Below are positions 9,087-17,978 of a stretch of DNA of 64,000 bases, in pieces; position 1 is the first letter of the stretch; each line of letters opens with the position of its first letter. Position numbers and translations under genes: made by a program. Below the pieces are notes generated by a model. It saw only the letters and a program-made list of their open reading frames with translations, did not search any database and was not told where the DNA came from. Location of the stretch: NCBI RefSeq assembly GCF_900184255.1, contig NZ_LT854634.1:109548-173547 (forward strand). Direction: 5' to 3'. This stretch comes from Haloimpatiens massiliensis (GTDB taxonomy: Bacteria; Bacillota; Clostridia; Clostridiales; Clostridiaceae).

Positions 9087-9587
9087 TTACCTAATTTTTT
9101 CTTTAAGATATTTCTTTAAAGCATTAATATGCATAGGATAAAATGTATTTTCATCTTCTTCCAATATTTTTTTTAAATCTTTAACTTTTATCCATCTTAT
9201 ATTAACTGATTCCTCAGATTTCTTTAGAAGCTCTCCTCTTGCCTTGCAAATAAACGTCTGCAACATAATAGAATAGCCCCCACTTAAGTTTTGTGAAGAA
9301 TAAAATGGATTAAAACTTATAACTTTATATCCATTACAATTAGATATAACAGCATCTTTTTCCTCTTGTATCTCTATTAATTCTAATCCTGTCTCTTCCC
9401 AAATTTCTCTGCGCAAACCGTCAAAAATATTTTCATATTCTCTTATCTTTCCTGCTGGAATTTCTATAAGGCCATTTTCTTCTCCACCATTTTCCTTACA
9501 TCTTTCTTGAATTAAAATATAATCAGTGTCTTCCTCCACTTTCTCTATTATTGCACCAGCCGCAGGCTTTGCAAATGTTTCTACCAT
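9087..9587 (-). CDS. NUDIX hydrolase (ADP-ribose pyrophosphatase-like)
   Basis: 166-aa NUDIX enzyme that would hydrolyse a nucleoside diphosphate linked to another moiety. The Nudix helix is IPAGKIREYEN followed by LRREIWEETGLE (about residues 44-72). The IPAGK form and the N-terminal extension resemble the ADP-ribose pyrophosphatase branch, but the substrate cannot be read reliably. It is the last member of a minus-strand run of three small genes (10505 to 9087), 77 bases after the previous NUDIX gene, and is closed by a strong terminator. The start has AGAAGGA immediately upstream. Confidence 0.85.
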   Translation of the reverse strand: MVETFAKPAAGAIIEKVEEDTDYILIQERCKENGGEENGLIEIPAGKIREYENIFDGLRREIWEETGLELIEIQEEKDAVISNCNGYKVISFNPFYSSQNLSGGYSIMLQTFICKARGELLKKSEESVNIRWIKVKDLKKILEEDENTFYPMHINALKKYLKEKIR

Positions 9588-9664
9588 TCCTTCTGCATTC
9601 CTTTCTATTTTACACTTTTCTAAATTTACACCTATATTTCCACAATGTATTTATCATCTTTTTC

Positions 9665-10126
9665 CTACATTAACTCATGTTTCCACCCATCTTGTTCAAA
9701 AGTTTCACTTACGAAATATTCATTTAATGTTTCACTTAGCATAACATCCAACATTTTATCGAATCCATCTGCCAAATCTAGACTATAAACGGATTTTTTA
9801 TCCACCCAATATACATCTCCTTCTTCTCCATTTTCTAAAAGCTCCCCAGAAAAAGTTTGTGTCTTAAACAATAAAACTATATATCTTTTATTGTTATCCT
9901 TCTCGTACCAATCTTTTATTCCACATAGTTTAATATTATCAATATCTAAATTAGTTTCTTCTTTTACCTCTCTTATTACAGATTCAACTATGGATTCACC
10001 TTTTTCAATATGCCCTCCTGGAAAAGCAATGCCTGTCCAACTTCCTTTCTTTCGATTTTGCACTAGCACCTTTTCATTTTTACTATCCTCTATCATACAC
10101 ATATTGGTAAGCTCAGCAATTTCCAT
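9665..10126 (-). CDS. NUDIX hydrolase (MutT/8-oxo-dGTP diphosphatase-like)
   Basis: 153-aa protein with a textbook Nudix box from GGHIEKGESIVESV to REVKEETNLDI (about residues 37-61). The opening MEIAELTNMCMI and the overall length fit clostridial MutT-type 8-oxo-dGTP diphosphatases, which clean the nucleotide pool. Its ribosome site AAGGGAGG overlaps the 3' end of the upstream hypothetical gene, one base away, which indicates co-transcription. Confidence 0.85.
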   Translation of the reverse strand: MEIAELTNMCMIEDSKNEKVLVQNRKKGSWTGIAFPGGHIEKGESIVESVIREVKEETNLDIDNIKLCGIKDWYEKDNNKRYIVLLFKTQTFSGELLENGEEGDVYWVDKKSVYSLDLADGFDKMLDVMLSETLNEYFVSETFEQDGWKHELM

Positions 10127-10127
10127 T

Positions 10128-10505
10128 TTATAATTCCTCCCTTAGCAAATTATCTATTATTCTTGTTGTATCATCAACAAATTTATTCATTTCCTCCTCC
10201 GTTAAATAAATAAAGTTATCTTTATTCTCCTCATTCTCACCTAAATAAAACTCAGTTATATATTTTACTTGTTTTTCAAAAGCTCCCTTTGGAAAATAAT
10301 CTAAGTAATCAGGTACTTTATGTACATTTTTAAAAACTGTATTAAATATAAACTCTGGATGCTTTTCTAAATATATATAATCCAATCCATACCAATCCTT
10401 TTTTATAACCCAAATAAAATTTTTATCCTTTTCTAAACCTTCTCTATATAAAGGCTCTTTTCTCTTTTCCTTAAATAATTTTGACCACTCAATATCAGTT
10501 AGCAA
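10128..10505 (-). CDS. Hypothetical protein
   Basis: About 125 aa, acidic and soluble, rich in aromatic residues (WVIKKDWYGLDYIYLE, VPDYLDYFPKGAFEKQV). I do not recognise a domain. The start is uncertain: the first usable codon is TTG at 10505 with no convincing ribosome site, while the same frame stays open for about 20 codons upstream without ATG or GTG. The gene may be N-truncated or use a non-canonical start. It is followed at one base by the MutT-like gene, so it belongs to that small operon. Confidence 0.55.
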   Translation of the reverse strand: MLTDIEWSKLFKEKRKEPLYREGLEKDKNFIWVIKKDWYGLDYIYLEKHPEFIFNTVFKNVHKVPDYLDYFPKGAFEKQVKYITEFYLGENEENKDNFIYLTEEEMNKFVDDTTRIIDNLLREEL

Positions 10506-10556
10506 ATGTACATAATATCCCGTTTTAAAAGAAAATAATTGTGTCGATATATTATT

Positions 10557-11516
10557 TTATATTGTGCATTCCAATAGTAAATCCATTTTATTCATTCTAT
10601 CATCTTTTACTTCCGGTTTAGAATCACAATACCATTTATATGTTTTCTTCATGCCTTCAAATAGATTAACTTTTGGTACGTATAACCCATGATTTTGTAA
10701 TTTTTTTGTATCTAATAAATAAGTTACATTTCTGAAAGGGAAAAATTCTCTTACATTTATATCTAATGTGTCTAATTTTTTATCGTCTACTTTTATTATA
10801 TTTACTTTTTTGCCCACCACTTTCATGGCAGTTTCAACTAATTGCTGCCATGCTGCAAATTTAGGATGTGTTACATTATATGCTTGTCCTATAGCCTCGT
10901 CTACATGTATGGCACTTTCAAATATCTTAACTAAATCATCAATATATATAAATTGAGTTTTCTTATTACCATCAGGTATTGGAATATCTAATCCCCTACT
11001 TATCCTATCAAATAAATAAATCTCCCTGTATAAATTATTTCCATCTCCATATATATAAGTAGGTCTGAATATAGTTACGGGAAACCCTTCAGCTTCATAT
11101 AGATTAAATAAATAGTCTTCAGCCTTCTTCTTATTCAATCCATACTTTCCCCAGTTTACATTTTCACCTCGAGTAAATTCTTCTGTAACTACTTCATGGG
11201 AAGGTATATACACAGATCCTGAACTGCAGAATATATATCTTTTTAAGTTTTCTCTATTTAAAACCTTAGTTAAATTTTCCACATCTTCTTTTGTATATGC
11301 AGATATATCAAAAACATAATCATATTTTTCCATTGAAATATTTGCTTTTAAATCTTCAATGGACCCCCTATCCCCTTGTAAATGTCTCCTAACCCCATCA
11401 TATTCAATAGGCTTAACACCTCTTGTAAATATATCTACCGTATATCCCCTGCCAATTAAATATTTTGCCACTGAGCTACTTACAAACTGAGTTCCACCCA
11501 TAACTAAAACCTTCAT
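10557..11516 (-). CDS. NAD-dependent epimerase/dehydratase (extended SDR)
   Basis: 319-aa Rossmann-fold protein of the extended short-chain dehydrogenase family. The N-terminal dinucleotide loop is VMGGTQFVSSSVAKYL (residues 4-19), a variant of GxxGxxG in which the last Gly is Ser, as in several clostridial isoflavone-reductase-like members. The active-site Tyr/Lys pair is in YGLNKKKAEDY (about 130), with the serine in CSSGSVYIP (about 97). It probably oxidises/epimerises a nucleotide sugar or reduces a small ketone; the substrate is unknown. AAGGGGG precedes the start. It stands alone. Confidence 0.8.
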   Translation of the reverse strand: MKVLVMGGTQFVSSSVAKYLIGRGYTVDIFTRGVKPIEYDGVRRHLQGDRGSIEDLKANISMEKYDYVFDISAYTKEDVENLTKVLNRENLKRYIFCSSGSVYIPSHEVVTEEFTRGENVNWGKYGLNKKKAEDYLFNLYEAEGFPVTIFRPTYIYGDGNNLYREIYLFDRISRGLDIPIPDGNKKTQFIYIDDLVKIFESAIHVDEAIGQAYNVTHPKFAAWQQLVETAMKVVGKKVNIIKVDDKKLDTLDINVREFFPFRNVTYLLDTKKLQNHGLYVPKVNLFEGMKKTYKWYCDSKPEVKDDRMNKMDLLLECTI

Positions 11517-11649
11517 TTTTATTCCCCCTTATTATTGAAATTCTCTTTCATTTACTATATATGTAATTTTGTACCTAGTACCTTCCCAAGTAAAGTAGAA
11601 ATCATTTTAATTTTATAATTGTGAACTTTATATGTTTTAATAGCTTACA

Positions 11650-12462
11650 TTACCTAATAAGAGAACTTACCCATTTATATCCTTCATTAACAAAAGCCTT
11701 ACTTGGATTTGTTTGAGGAGTATGTTCGAAAACAAAAGTAACATCTTTACATTTCGCTAAAAAGCTAATTATCTTCTTAACTTTATGATTTCCTTCATAC
11801 TCTTGACTAGGATGAACAGGTATCCAAATATACTTGTCATCTTCATAGTGTATATTATGTAAATGAACTACTTTTATAAACTCACTCCACCTTACTAAAT
11901 AATTTAAAATTTCATCCTCAGAAGCAATAATATAATCACCTATATCTATACATAACTTCACATTATATTTTTTCCATATATCCCTTGGAAATTTATTTAA
12001 ATAATTAATGCCAGCAGAAGAGCGATTAAATCCAAGTTTGGGTTCACAGATAATGTCTATAGAATATTGATTTTGTATATAACTTAATTTTTTTAAACCT
12101 TCTTCAATTAATTTATTGGTATCTTCTAAAATCTCTCCTTTAAAATATGGGAAATGCACTAAAAGATATTTAGCCCCTAATGCTGACATTTTCTCGGCCT
12201 CTAATTCTAACTGTTTCCAAGCTTCTTTAGGATCATATTGTACCTTTTCAATTAAATCATATTTACTTTTTCCACGTACTAAAGGGGAATGAATACCAAA
12301 CGAAATATTTTTACCTCTGCATATTTTCAGAAACTTATATAAAGATTTTTTATCCTCAAACTCTCCAATTTCAATATGCTGTATGTCCTCCCAAAATAAT
12401 TCTGAATATAATTCTGGATTAGATAATATTGTACTACCGGAAACGCCTAATTTATGTGCCAT
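11650..12462 (-). CDS. Sugar phosphate isomerase/epimerase (AP endonuclease 2-type TIM barrel)
   Basis: 270-aa TIM barrel of the xylose-isomerase-like/AP endonuclease family 2 superfamily. Metal-ligand-like residues are seen in order: FGIHSP (strand 2), LVHFPYFKG (about 101), IICEPKLG (about 136), KLCIDIGDY (about 170), VVHLHNIHY (about 194) and FVFEHTP (about 250). It begins with MAHKLGVSGST behind a GAGGGGAG ribosome site. The substrate is unknown; relatives act on inositols, ketoses or hydroxypyruvate. Confidence 0.8.
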   Translation of the reverse strand: MAHKLGVSGSTILSNPELYSELFWEDIQHIEIGEFEDKKSLYKFLKICRGKNISFGIHSPLVRGKSKYDLIEKVQYDPKEAWKQLELEAEKMSALGAKYLLVHFPYFKGEILEDTNKLIEEGLKKLSYIQNQYSIDIICEPKLGFNRSSAGINYLNKFPRDIWKKYNVKLCIDIGDYIIASEDEILNYLVRWSEFIKVVHLHNIHYEDDKYIWIPVHPSQEYEGNHKVKKIISFLAKCKDVTFVFEHTPQTNPSKAFVNEGYKWVSSLIR

Positions 12463-12559
12463 GTTGATCTCCCCTCAAATTTCTATGATGACATATACTT
12501 ATTATTAATATATGGTTTTTAATTAAGAGTCTAAATAAGTTCTTGCTACAAACTTATAC

Positions 12560-13348
12560 TTACATATACATACTCCAGAATCCTATTTCCTTGAAACCTA
12601 TACTTTTATATATAGCTCCTGCAGCAGGATTTTTATAAAATAGGCATGGAGTTTTTCCCTGTTTAAGTAAGTCTTCACATATGACTTTCACACAAGCAGA
12701 TGCAAACCCTTTTTTTCTATATTTACTGTCAGTCATAACACTGACCACCATTGCTGACATACTGTTTTCTGCAGATGTTTGGGCATATGATACTATATTA
12801 CCATCAACTTCAACATAATATCCATGAGCTGTGCCAGCTTTAAAATCATTTAAAATAATTTCCTTAAAATCATGATTGCCATGAGAAAATTCTTTAATTT
12901 TTTCTCTCAATTCAGCTATACGTCCAATGTCTTCAACACTTGCCTTTTTTACATTGATTTCTCTATCTACTTTAAATGATTCATTTATTTCCTTTAACAC
13001 AGCAAAATAATGTAGTTCCGATTCATTAAATTCTAATGATGTTTTCTCAAATTTTGATACTAAATTTGTTTTTCCAGATAGCATTCCCACCTTACCCTGA
13101 TTTTTCATTATATTTACAAATCCATTTACATCAAATTCATTTTTCGCATACAAATTGAAAATGCTAAAATATCTAACTAAAACAGCTGTTAAAGTACCCT
13201 TTCCATCAAATTCACCAAAATATTCAAGAAAATTTTGATTATATCCAAAGTTTTCTATATCTCCAATTATATAAAGATTTAACTCTGGCTCCTTCATAAT
13301 TAATTTCATAAGCTCATTATTATCTTCTTGAGTTAATTTTCGTATCAT
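12560..13348 (-). CDS. GNAT family N-acetyltransferase
   Basis: 262-aa protein with a C-terminal GNAT fold (about 130-262): VEVDGNIVSYAQTSAEN, then VMTDSKYRKKGFASACVKVICEDL with the acetyl-CoA loop RKKGFA, and LFYKNPAAGAIYKSIGF. The N-terminal half is a second, degenerate GNAT-like domain. This architecture is common in clostridial 'GNAT family' proteins of unknown substrate. GGGGAGG lies upstream of the ATG. Monocistronic. Confidence 0.82.
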   Translation of the reverse strand: MIRKLTQEDNNELMKLIMKEPELNLYIIGDIENFGYNQNFLEYFGEFDGKGTLTAVLVRYFSIFNLYAKNEFDVNGFVNIMKNQGKVGMLSGKTNLVSKFEKTSLEFNESELHYFAVLKEINESFKVDREINVKKASVEDIGRIAELREKIKEFSHGNHDFKEIILNDFKAGTAHGYYVEVDGNIVSYAQTSAENSMSAMVVSVMTDSKYRKKGFASACVKVICEDLLKQGKTPCLFYKNPAAGAIYKSIGFKEIGFWSMYM

Positions 13349-13521
13349 AATTATAGCCTCCCCATAGCCCTTTTATTTTCTTACTTCTACATATATTTCT
13401 AAAACTTTACTGTAATATTTATTGTAATTATAAATCATTACGTCACGTAATGGGCAAGGCATTAATTAAATTTATTTAATTACCGCTAAAATTATAAAGA
13501 ATTTAGTGACTCTATAAACTT

Positions 13522-14331
13522 TCATACATGAAATTGATAGTAACATGACCATATATCTAAATAATTTTCAATTCTTGACTTATATGATGCATTTAACAAG
13601 GAAACCAGCCTATCATAGCTTTTTACGGCGCTATAGATTAACTTGGAAATATAGTTATAGGTTTCATCTGATGTTTTTTTAAAATAAACTTCCTCATTAT
13701 TGAATATGTTTAAATAATCTAATTCTTCTGCATAACCAAACTTATGAATACTAGTATTTTTTTCCTTATCCCTCATCACCATTTGTAATACTATTCCTTC
13801 CTGTATCAACATATGAGCTAAATGTGTTGATATTAAGTAGTCTTTTCTCATTAGTTTTCCCAATGCTTGAACAGCTACAAACCAAAAATTATTTATTTTC
13901 TCACAATTCTCACTTATGTGAATATGTGGTAACAATGGCGTATCCTCTACATACGTTGCAATAATAATTAAGTCAAACCTCATGCCATTTGTTTTGCAAA
14001 TTCTTATAACTTCCCCTCTTGGTTCCGTACAATAATGTGACATTCCCAATATATCATTTGCAAAGCCAAGTCTACTCATACAATCAGCATATATTGAACA
14101 ATTTCCCTTATACTCATGTTCACTTAACTTAATTTTTATGTAAATATCAACATCACTATATATATCATAAAAACTTCTATCTACTGCTCTATTTATTGAT
14201 TTTTCATCATTCACTGATTGAATCACAACTTCTTTTATTACTATACTCTCTAATTCAGGAAGGGCAAATAACAACTTAAGCAGATTCCTTAATTCCTGAT
14301 ACATAAATTCTTTTGTAATTATAATATTCAT
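13522..14331 (-). CDS. Putative nucleotidyltransferase-fold protein
   Basis: 269 aa. Near residues 58-68, YDIYSDVDIYIKI resembles the DxD metal site of the aminoglycoside adenylyltransferase/minimal nucleotidyltransferase fold, and the later FDLIIIA would supply the third acidic residue. The C-terminal half is helical (LGKLMRKDYLISTHLAHMLI), as in ANT(6)-like and related proteins. There is no other support for a drug-modifying role; a genuine substrate cannot be named. AAGGAGG precedes the start. Confidence 0.6.
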   Translation of the reverse strand: MNIIITKEFMYQELRNLLKLLFALPELESIVIKEVVIQSVNDEKSINRAVDRSFYDIYSDVDIYIKIKLSEHEYKGNCSIYADCMSRLGFANDILGMSHYCTEPRGEVIRICKTNGMRFDLIIIATYVEDTPLLPHIHISENCEKINNFWFVAVQALGKLMRKDYLISTHLAHMLIQEGIVLQMVMRDKEKNTSIHKFGYAEELDYLNIFNNEEVYFKKTSDETYNYISKLIYSAVKSYDRLVSLLNASYKSRIENYLDIWSCYYQFHV

Positions 14332-14417
14332 TTAAATTTTCCTCCTTAAATTTATTGATTATTTAAGAAGTATTCTTAATTTTCCCATTAGTGTACCCCC
14401 TATTAAATTTAATTTAT

Positions 14418-14679
14418 TTATTTTTCCTCTTTATTTATAAGTCTTATTAAATTGCTTTTATGTCTAAATATCATCAAAATACAAGCTACTGTAGTAGAAA
14501 TTATGATTTCAATAGGCAATTTCATATCTTTTTACATTTGTTGAACCAATATTTCCACTACCTTTAGTCCTAATATCGATTCCACATATTTTTTTGGTAA
14601 TCAAATATCCTGTTGGTATGGAACCACATATAAAAGCTATTACAATGGTGATTATAATTATAAAATTCATTTGCTTCAT
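14418..14679 (-). pseudogene. plsY-like glycerol-3-phosphate acyltransferase remnant
   Basis: The minus strand from 14679 reads MKQMNFIIIITIVIAFICGS then IPTGYLITKKICGIDIRTKG and SGNIGSTNV. This matches the N-terminus of PlsY, the membrane acyl-phosphate:glycerol-3-phosphate acyltransferase, including the SGNIG(A/S)TN catalytic motif. The frame then breaks and jumps to a piece of the PlsY C-terminus (CILMIFRHKSNLIRLINKEEK, stop at 14418). About 100 codons of the middle are missing, so this is a deletion remnant, not a functional enzyme. A functional plsY should exist elsewhere in the genome. Confidence 0.8.
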
Positions 14680-14791
14680 CCTTATCTACTATATTTTATA
14701 TTTTTATAACACAGTTAAAAATTTTCTTTTCCCTTTTATACTATTGACTTAATGAATTTTTCATCTAATCAATGTCTCACATAATATATTC

Positions 14792-15037
14792 TCATACAAC
14801 TTCACCACGTATCACTACCCTGCCATTGTCTGGGCACTTCATTTCAAACTTTTTTTCTTTAGTATCACCATAATCTAGTACTCCTCCATTTAAAAGAACA
14901 TATACGCTTGGATAAATATTATTCCATAGCTCATGACATATAGGTGGACAAATATCTCCTACAATAAAAGAATCATTTTCTTTGTGATATCCGCACCTAC
15001 AATTGCTTTTCATGATTGTTAGTTTTACTTTAGACAT
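14792..15037 (-). CDS. TIGR04076-type small Cys-rich protein
   Basis: 81-aa protein with the pattern of the TIGR04076 family: KVKLTIMKSNCRCGYHKEND, then GDICPPICHELWNNIYPSVYVLLNGG and a closing CPDNGRVVIRGEVV. The conserved cysteines (CRCGYHK, CPPICHE, CPDNG) suggest metal or redox chemistry; no function is established. A GTG at 15052 opens a longer frame, but that region is itself the ribosome site (GGGGGG), seven bases before the ATG at 15037, so I use the latter. Confidence 0.82.
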   Translation of the reverse strand: MSKVKLTIMKSNCRCGYHKENDSFIVGDICPPICHELWNNIYPSVYVLLNGGVLDYGDTKEKKFEMKCPDNGRVVIRGEVV

Positions 15038-15146
15038 TTCCATACCCCCCACGCTCTAAATCTATGGCACAATAAAATTTAAGATGTGCCTTAAAACAAA
15101 AATTTAATATGCACATGTAATTACGTCCATATTAATATTATATTAA

Positions 15147-16031
15147 CTATAGTTTAGTATAAACTGTATCCCAAATACACTGTCGCATTTCTAAAGCTTC
15201 ATTGGTTTTATTTTTACTATTTAAATCAGACATAACTGCTATTACTGCATTCTTCTCTGGAATTACAATACAAACTTGACCTTTCATTCCACTAGCTCGA
15301 TAACAATTTCCTTCATGTCTCCAAAAATAATATCCATACCCACCTTCTCTATTATCAATCTGCTTTTTTGTAGCACTAGCTACCCATTCCTTCGTCAATA
15401 ATTGTTGTCCATTATAATACCCATCTTGTAAATAAAGTTGTCCAAATCTGCTGAGTTCATTAATTGTTAATTTCATACCAGTTGCTCCATAAAAATAACC
15501 TTCTGGGCTATATTCACATTCAACATTTTTAATTCCGAGTGGTGTAAATAATCTAGGTTGAAGGTAGTCCATAATATTCATTTCAGTAATTTTTTCTACT
15601 ATAACACCTGCCAGATAAGAAGAAAAATTGGAATATTCAAATACTCTCTGTTCTATATTTGGAAGAGGTAATGATAAAATATATGAAAGCCAATTATCTG
15701 ATGTCAAGCTCTCATATGGATAATCCTTAATTGACATGGTAAGCAGTCTCTCTACTGTGACTTTATTTAAATTATCCATATGACACTGTGACATATCTCT
15801 TGGAATTTCTTCTTCAAATAATTTTAACAAACTGTCGTTTAAAGAAAAATACCCCTCCTCTATTGCAATACCAACTGCTGTAGAAGTAAAACTTTTTGTA
15901 ACCGAATATAATTCTCGTCTTTTCTCTGGTATAAAATGATGTTCAAAAACCTTGGCACCGTCTTTTATAACCACAATTCCAAAAATATTTAGATCTTTTT
16001 TTCTAGCTTCATTTACAAATTCAGTTAACAT
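15147..16031 (-). CDS. Serine hydrolase (class C beta-lactamase-like)
   Basis: 294-aa serine beta-lactamase/penicillin-binding-fold hydrolase. The SxxK nucleophile motif is in SVTKSFTS (about residues 44-51), the YxN motif is YSNFSSYL (about 137), and a HxG-like element is near RASGMKGQ (about 250). There is no signal peptide, so it is probably cytoplasmic and may act as an esterase or D-aminopeptidase rather than a drug-resistance enzyme. It overlaps the upstream gene by 7 bp, so the two are likely co-translated. Confidence 0.85.
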   Translation of the reverse strand: MLTEFVNEARKKDLNIFGIVVIKDGAKVFEHHFIPEKRRELYSVTKSFTSTAVGIAIEEGYFSLNDSLLKLFEEEIPRDMSQCHMDNLNKVTVERLLTMSIKDYPYESLTSDNWLSYILSLPLPNIEQRVFEYSNFSSYLAGVIVEKITEMNIMDYLQPRLFTPLGIKNVECEYSPEGYFYGATGMKLTINELSRFGQLYLQDGYYNGQQLLTKEWVASATKKQIDNREGGYGYYFWRHEGNCYRASGMKGQVCIVIPEKNAVIAVMSDLNSKNKTNEALEMRQCIWDTVYTKL

Positions 16032-16483
16032 TTACTTTCCCCTTTTTTAACTAAAAAGTCACAGATTTTCGTTTTCAAATTGTTCTTGTCCTTACAATTT
16101 TTTAGATAAAATTCTAGGGTTTGAGTCATAATTTTTTGTCCATCTACGTAAACCGCCTCTGCATTTTTATTGAATTCTTTCTCTGTTAAATTAGAATTAT
16201 CACTTTTATATAACAGACAATGAATTTTCTGCCCATCTATCTCCATCCAAAAATACTTCAAACCAATTTCTTGAATATATTCTGTTTTTGTTACACCATA
16301 ACCTTTAAATACTTCCTTTAAATGATTTTCCTCATGCCACATAAAAACAATGTCAATATCGTCCATTTCAAATTCAATTCCATGCACAAATACAGAAGTA
16401 GAAGCATCATAGTGATACTTTATATTGTTCTGCTCAAAAATACTAGCTAAACTCTTAATTACACTCCATTGATTTTTATACAT
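16025..16483 (-). CDS. Putative nucleotidyltransferase-fold protein
   Basis: 152 aa. FEMDDIDIVF (about 37-46) looks like the DxD metal site of a minimal nucleotidyltransferase, preceded by VFVHGIE, with EIDGQKIHCLLY as the later strand. Similar 'nucleotidyltransferase domain' proteins of clostridia have no known substrate. Its stop overlaps the start of the serine hydrolase by 7 bp. The start follows AAAGGAG. Confidence 0.55.
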   Translation of the reverse strand: MYKNQWSVIKSLASIFEQNNIKYHYDASTSVFVHGIEFEMDDIDIVFMWHEENHLKEVFKGYGVTKTEYIQEIGLKYFWMEIDGQKIHCLLYKSDNSNLTEKEFNKNAEAVYVDGQKIMTQTLEFYLKNCKDKNNLKTKICDFLVKKGESKC

Positions 16484-16539
16484 AAAATCTCCTTTACATT
16501 TTACTTGATTTTTTATTGTATATATTTTAAATTTGGAAT

Positions 16540-17046
16540 TTATGTAATGGATATCACATAACGATATTCATTTAATGTTTTACCTATGGTAATTTTTTTA
16601 ATTGTGCCATCATGCTTAAACCCCATTTTTTCATAGAAATTTCTTGCATTTAGATTCCCCTCAAGAACCCATAAGGCAATTTTTTTATAATTTCTTCTCT
16701 TTAATTCATTCAATCCCCAATTTATTAATTCAAAGCCTATACCCATATTCCAATACTCTGGCAATAAATATATACCCCATATTTCACCCCAGAATTCTTC
16801 TTTGTCTTCGTCTCTACATTTTCCAATACATATTAATCCAACTGCTTTGTCATCTTTAAAAATTATAGCATCTTCTTCCCATCCTTCTGTTAATGCCTTT
16901 TCAAAATATTTTTGTCTTTTTTCAGCAGTAATATTATTTAATACTTCATCTGGTACTACACCTTTGTATGCTACTTTCCATGATTCTGAATGGATCTGTC
17001 CTAATATTTTTGCATCATCTACATCAGCATAACGAACGTTATACAT
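16540..17046 (-). CDS. GNAT family N-acetyltransferase
   Basis: 168-aa single-domain GNAT. EIWGIYLLPEYWNMGIGFELI carries the acetyl-CoA loop (Q/R-x-x-G-x-G in the form YWNMGIG), followed by LWVLEGNLNARNFYEKMGFK, the usual beta5/alpha4 element. It starts MYNVRYADVDDAKILGQIHSE behind GGGGGA. The RimI-like layout is common for small-molecule or protein N-acetyltransferases; the substrate is unknown. Confidence 0.85.
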   Translation of the reverse strand: MYNVRYADVDDAKILGQIHSESWKVAYKGVVPDEVLNNITAEKRQKYFEKALTEGWEEDAIIFKDDKAVGLICIGKCRDEDKEEFWGEIWGIYLLPEYWNMGIGFELINWGLNELKRRNYKKIALWVLEGNLNARNFYEKMGFKHDGTIKKITIGKTLNEYRYVISIT

Positions 17047-17435
17047 AAAATCCCCCTTTAACTACACAAACTACCGTTATTGCACAGTTTCAACTCTCAT
17101 TTCCCATATTTTCATTACAATCTATTATCTTTACTCTATATTCTCTTACTGCTTTATTTTAAATCACGCTTTTATCTTCAATAATTCAAAACTTCTATAT
17201 ATTAACTTGTAAAATAATTATAACATACAAATATATTCCATTTCTATATTTAACCATTCTTCTTGATTCTTACTACATTTCAATTAAAAGCATATATAAT
17301 ACATTTTTTAAAGATAAAAATCACTTAAAAATACTATACCATTATAATTAAGTAATACAATTTAAATTTTTTCTAAAATAACCAAAACTTTTATAATTAT
17401 AAATTGTTATATATAATGAAGGGGAGGTGAAAAAA
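17047..17435. other. Intergenic region between divergent genes
   Basis: About 390 bases of AT-rich sequence between the GNAT gene (minus) and the sigma-factor gene (plus). No frame has a ribosome site. The promoter of the sigma/anti-sigma pair must be here; ATAACCAAAAC at about 17379 recalls the AAC core of ECF -35 elements, but I cannot support a full autoregulated promoter. Confidence 0.4.
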
Positions 17436-17978
17436 ATGTATTTTTCGAAAAAAAGTTATCCTCTAAACAATATAATCAGTAAGGAAAACTTTTATACATT
17501 TGATGAAATTTATAAAGAAAATTATTCTAGTATTAGAAATTATATTTTTAAAATGTGTAACAATCAATCAATTTCAGAAGAAATTACTCAAGATGTATTT
17601 ATAAAATTTTACAAATATAAACATAAAATTAAATATGAAAAAGTAAAGGCTTGGTTATATAAAGTAGCCCATAATGAAGCAGTTAATTATTTTAAAAAAA
17701 ATAACAAAATTAATGAGCATTTAAATGATAGCTTGCAAGATACTTCAAATACTCCGGACCGAGTAATAGAAGAAAATCATAAAAGGAAAATTATTCAAGC
17801 GATTCTTATAAAATTACCTCCTAACCAATCCACCGCTATCCTATTAAAAGATATGGAGGGTTACTCATATGATGAAATTTCATGCATAATGGGTATTTCA
17901 TACAATGCTGTAAAATCATTATTATATAGAGCTAGACAAAATTTTATAAAATACTATGAAGAGGTGAGTAATTTATGA
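17436..17978 (+). CDS. RNA polymerase sigma-70 family (ECF-type) sigma factor
   Basis: 180 aa with region 2 (FDEIYKENYSSIRNYIFKM to ITQDVFIKFYKY, then KVKAWLYKVAHNEAVNYFKK) and region 4 with helix-turn-helix (LPPNQSTAILLKDMEGYSYDEIS then IMGISYNAVKSLLYRARQNF). Alternative sigma factor of the ECF type that would redirect RNA polymerase to a small regulon. A GTG at 17427 opens the frame, but it lies in the ribosome site AGGGGAGG; the ATG at 17436 is correctly spaced. The downstream gene starts within its stop (ATGA) and encodes the anti-sigma factor, a standard pairing. Confidence 0.9.
   Translation: MYFSKKSYPLNNIISKENFYTFDEIYKENYSSIRNYIFKMCNNQSISEEITQDVFIKFYKYKHKIKYEKVKAWLYKVAHNEAVNYFKKNNKINEHLNDSLQDTSNTPDRVIEENHKRKIIQAILIKLPPNQSTAILLKDMEGYSYDEISCIMGISYNAVKSLLYRARQNFIKYYEEVSNL

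Noticed and set aside
13522..14331. Aminoglycoside adenylyltransferase
   Set aside because: Only the general nucleotidyltransferase fold is suggested; the specific ANT signature is not present.
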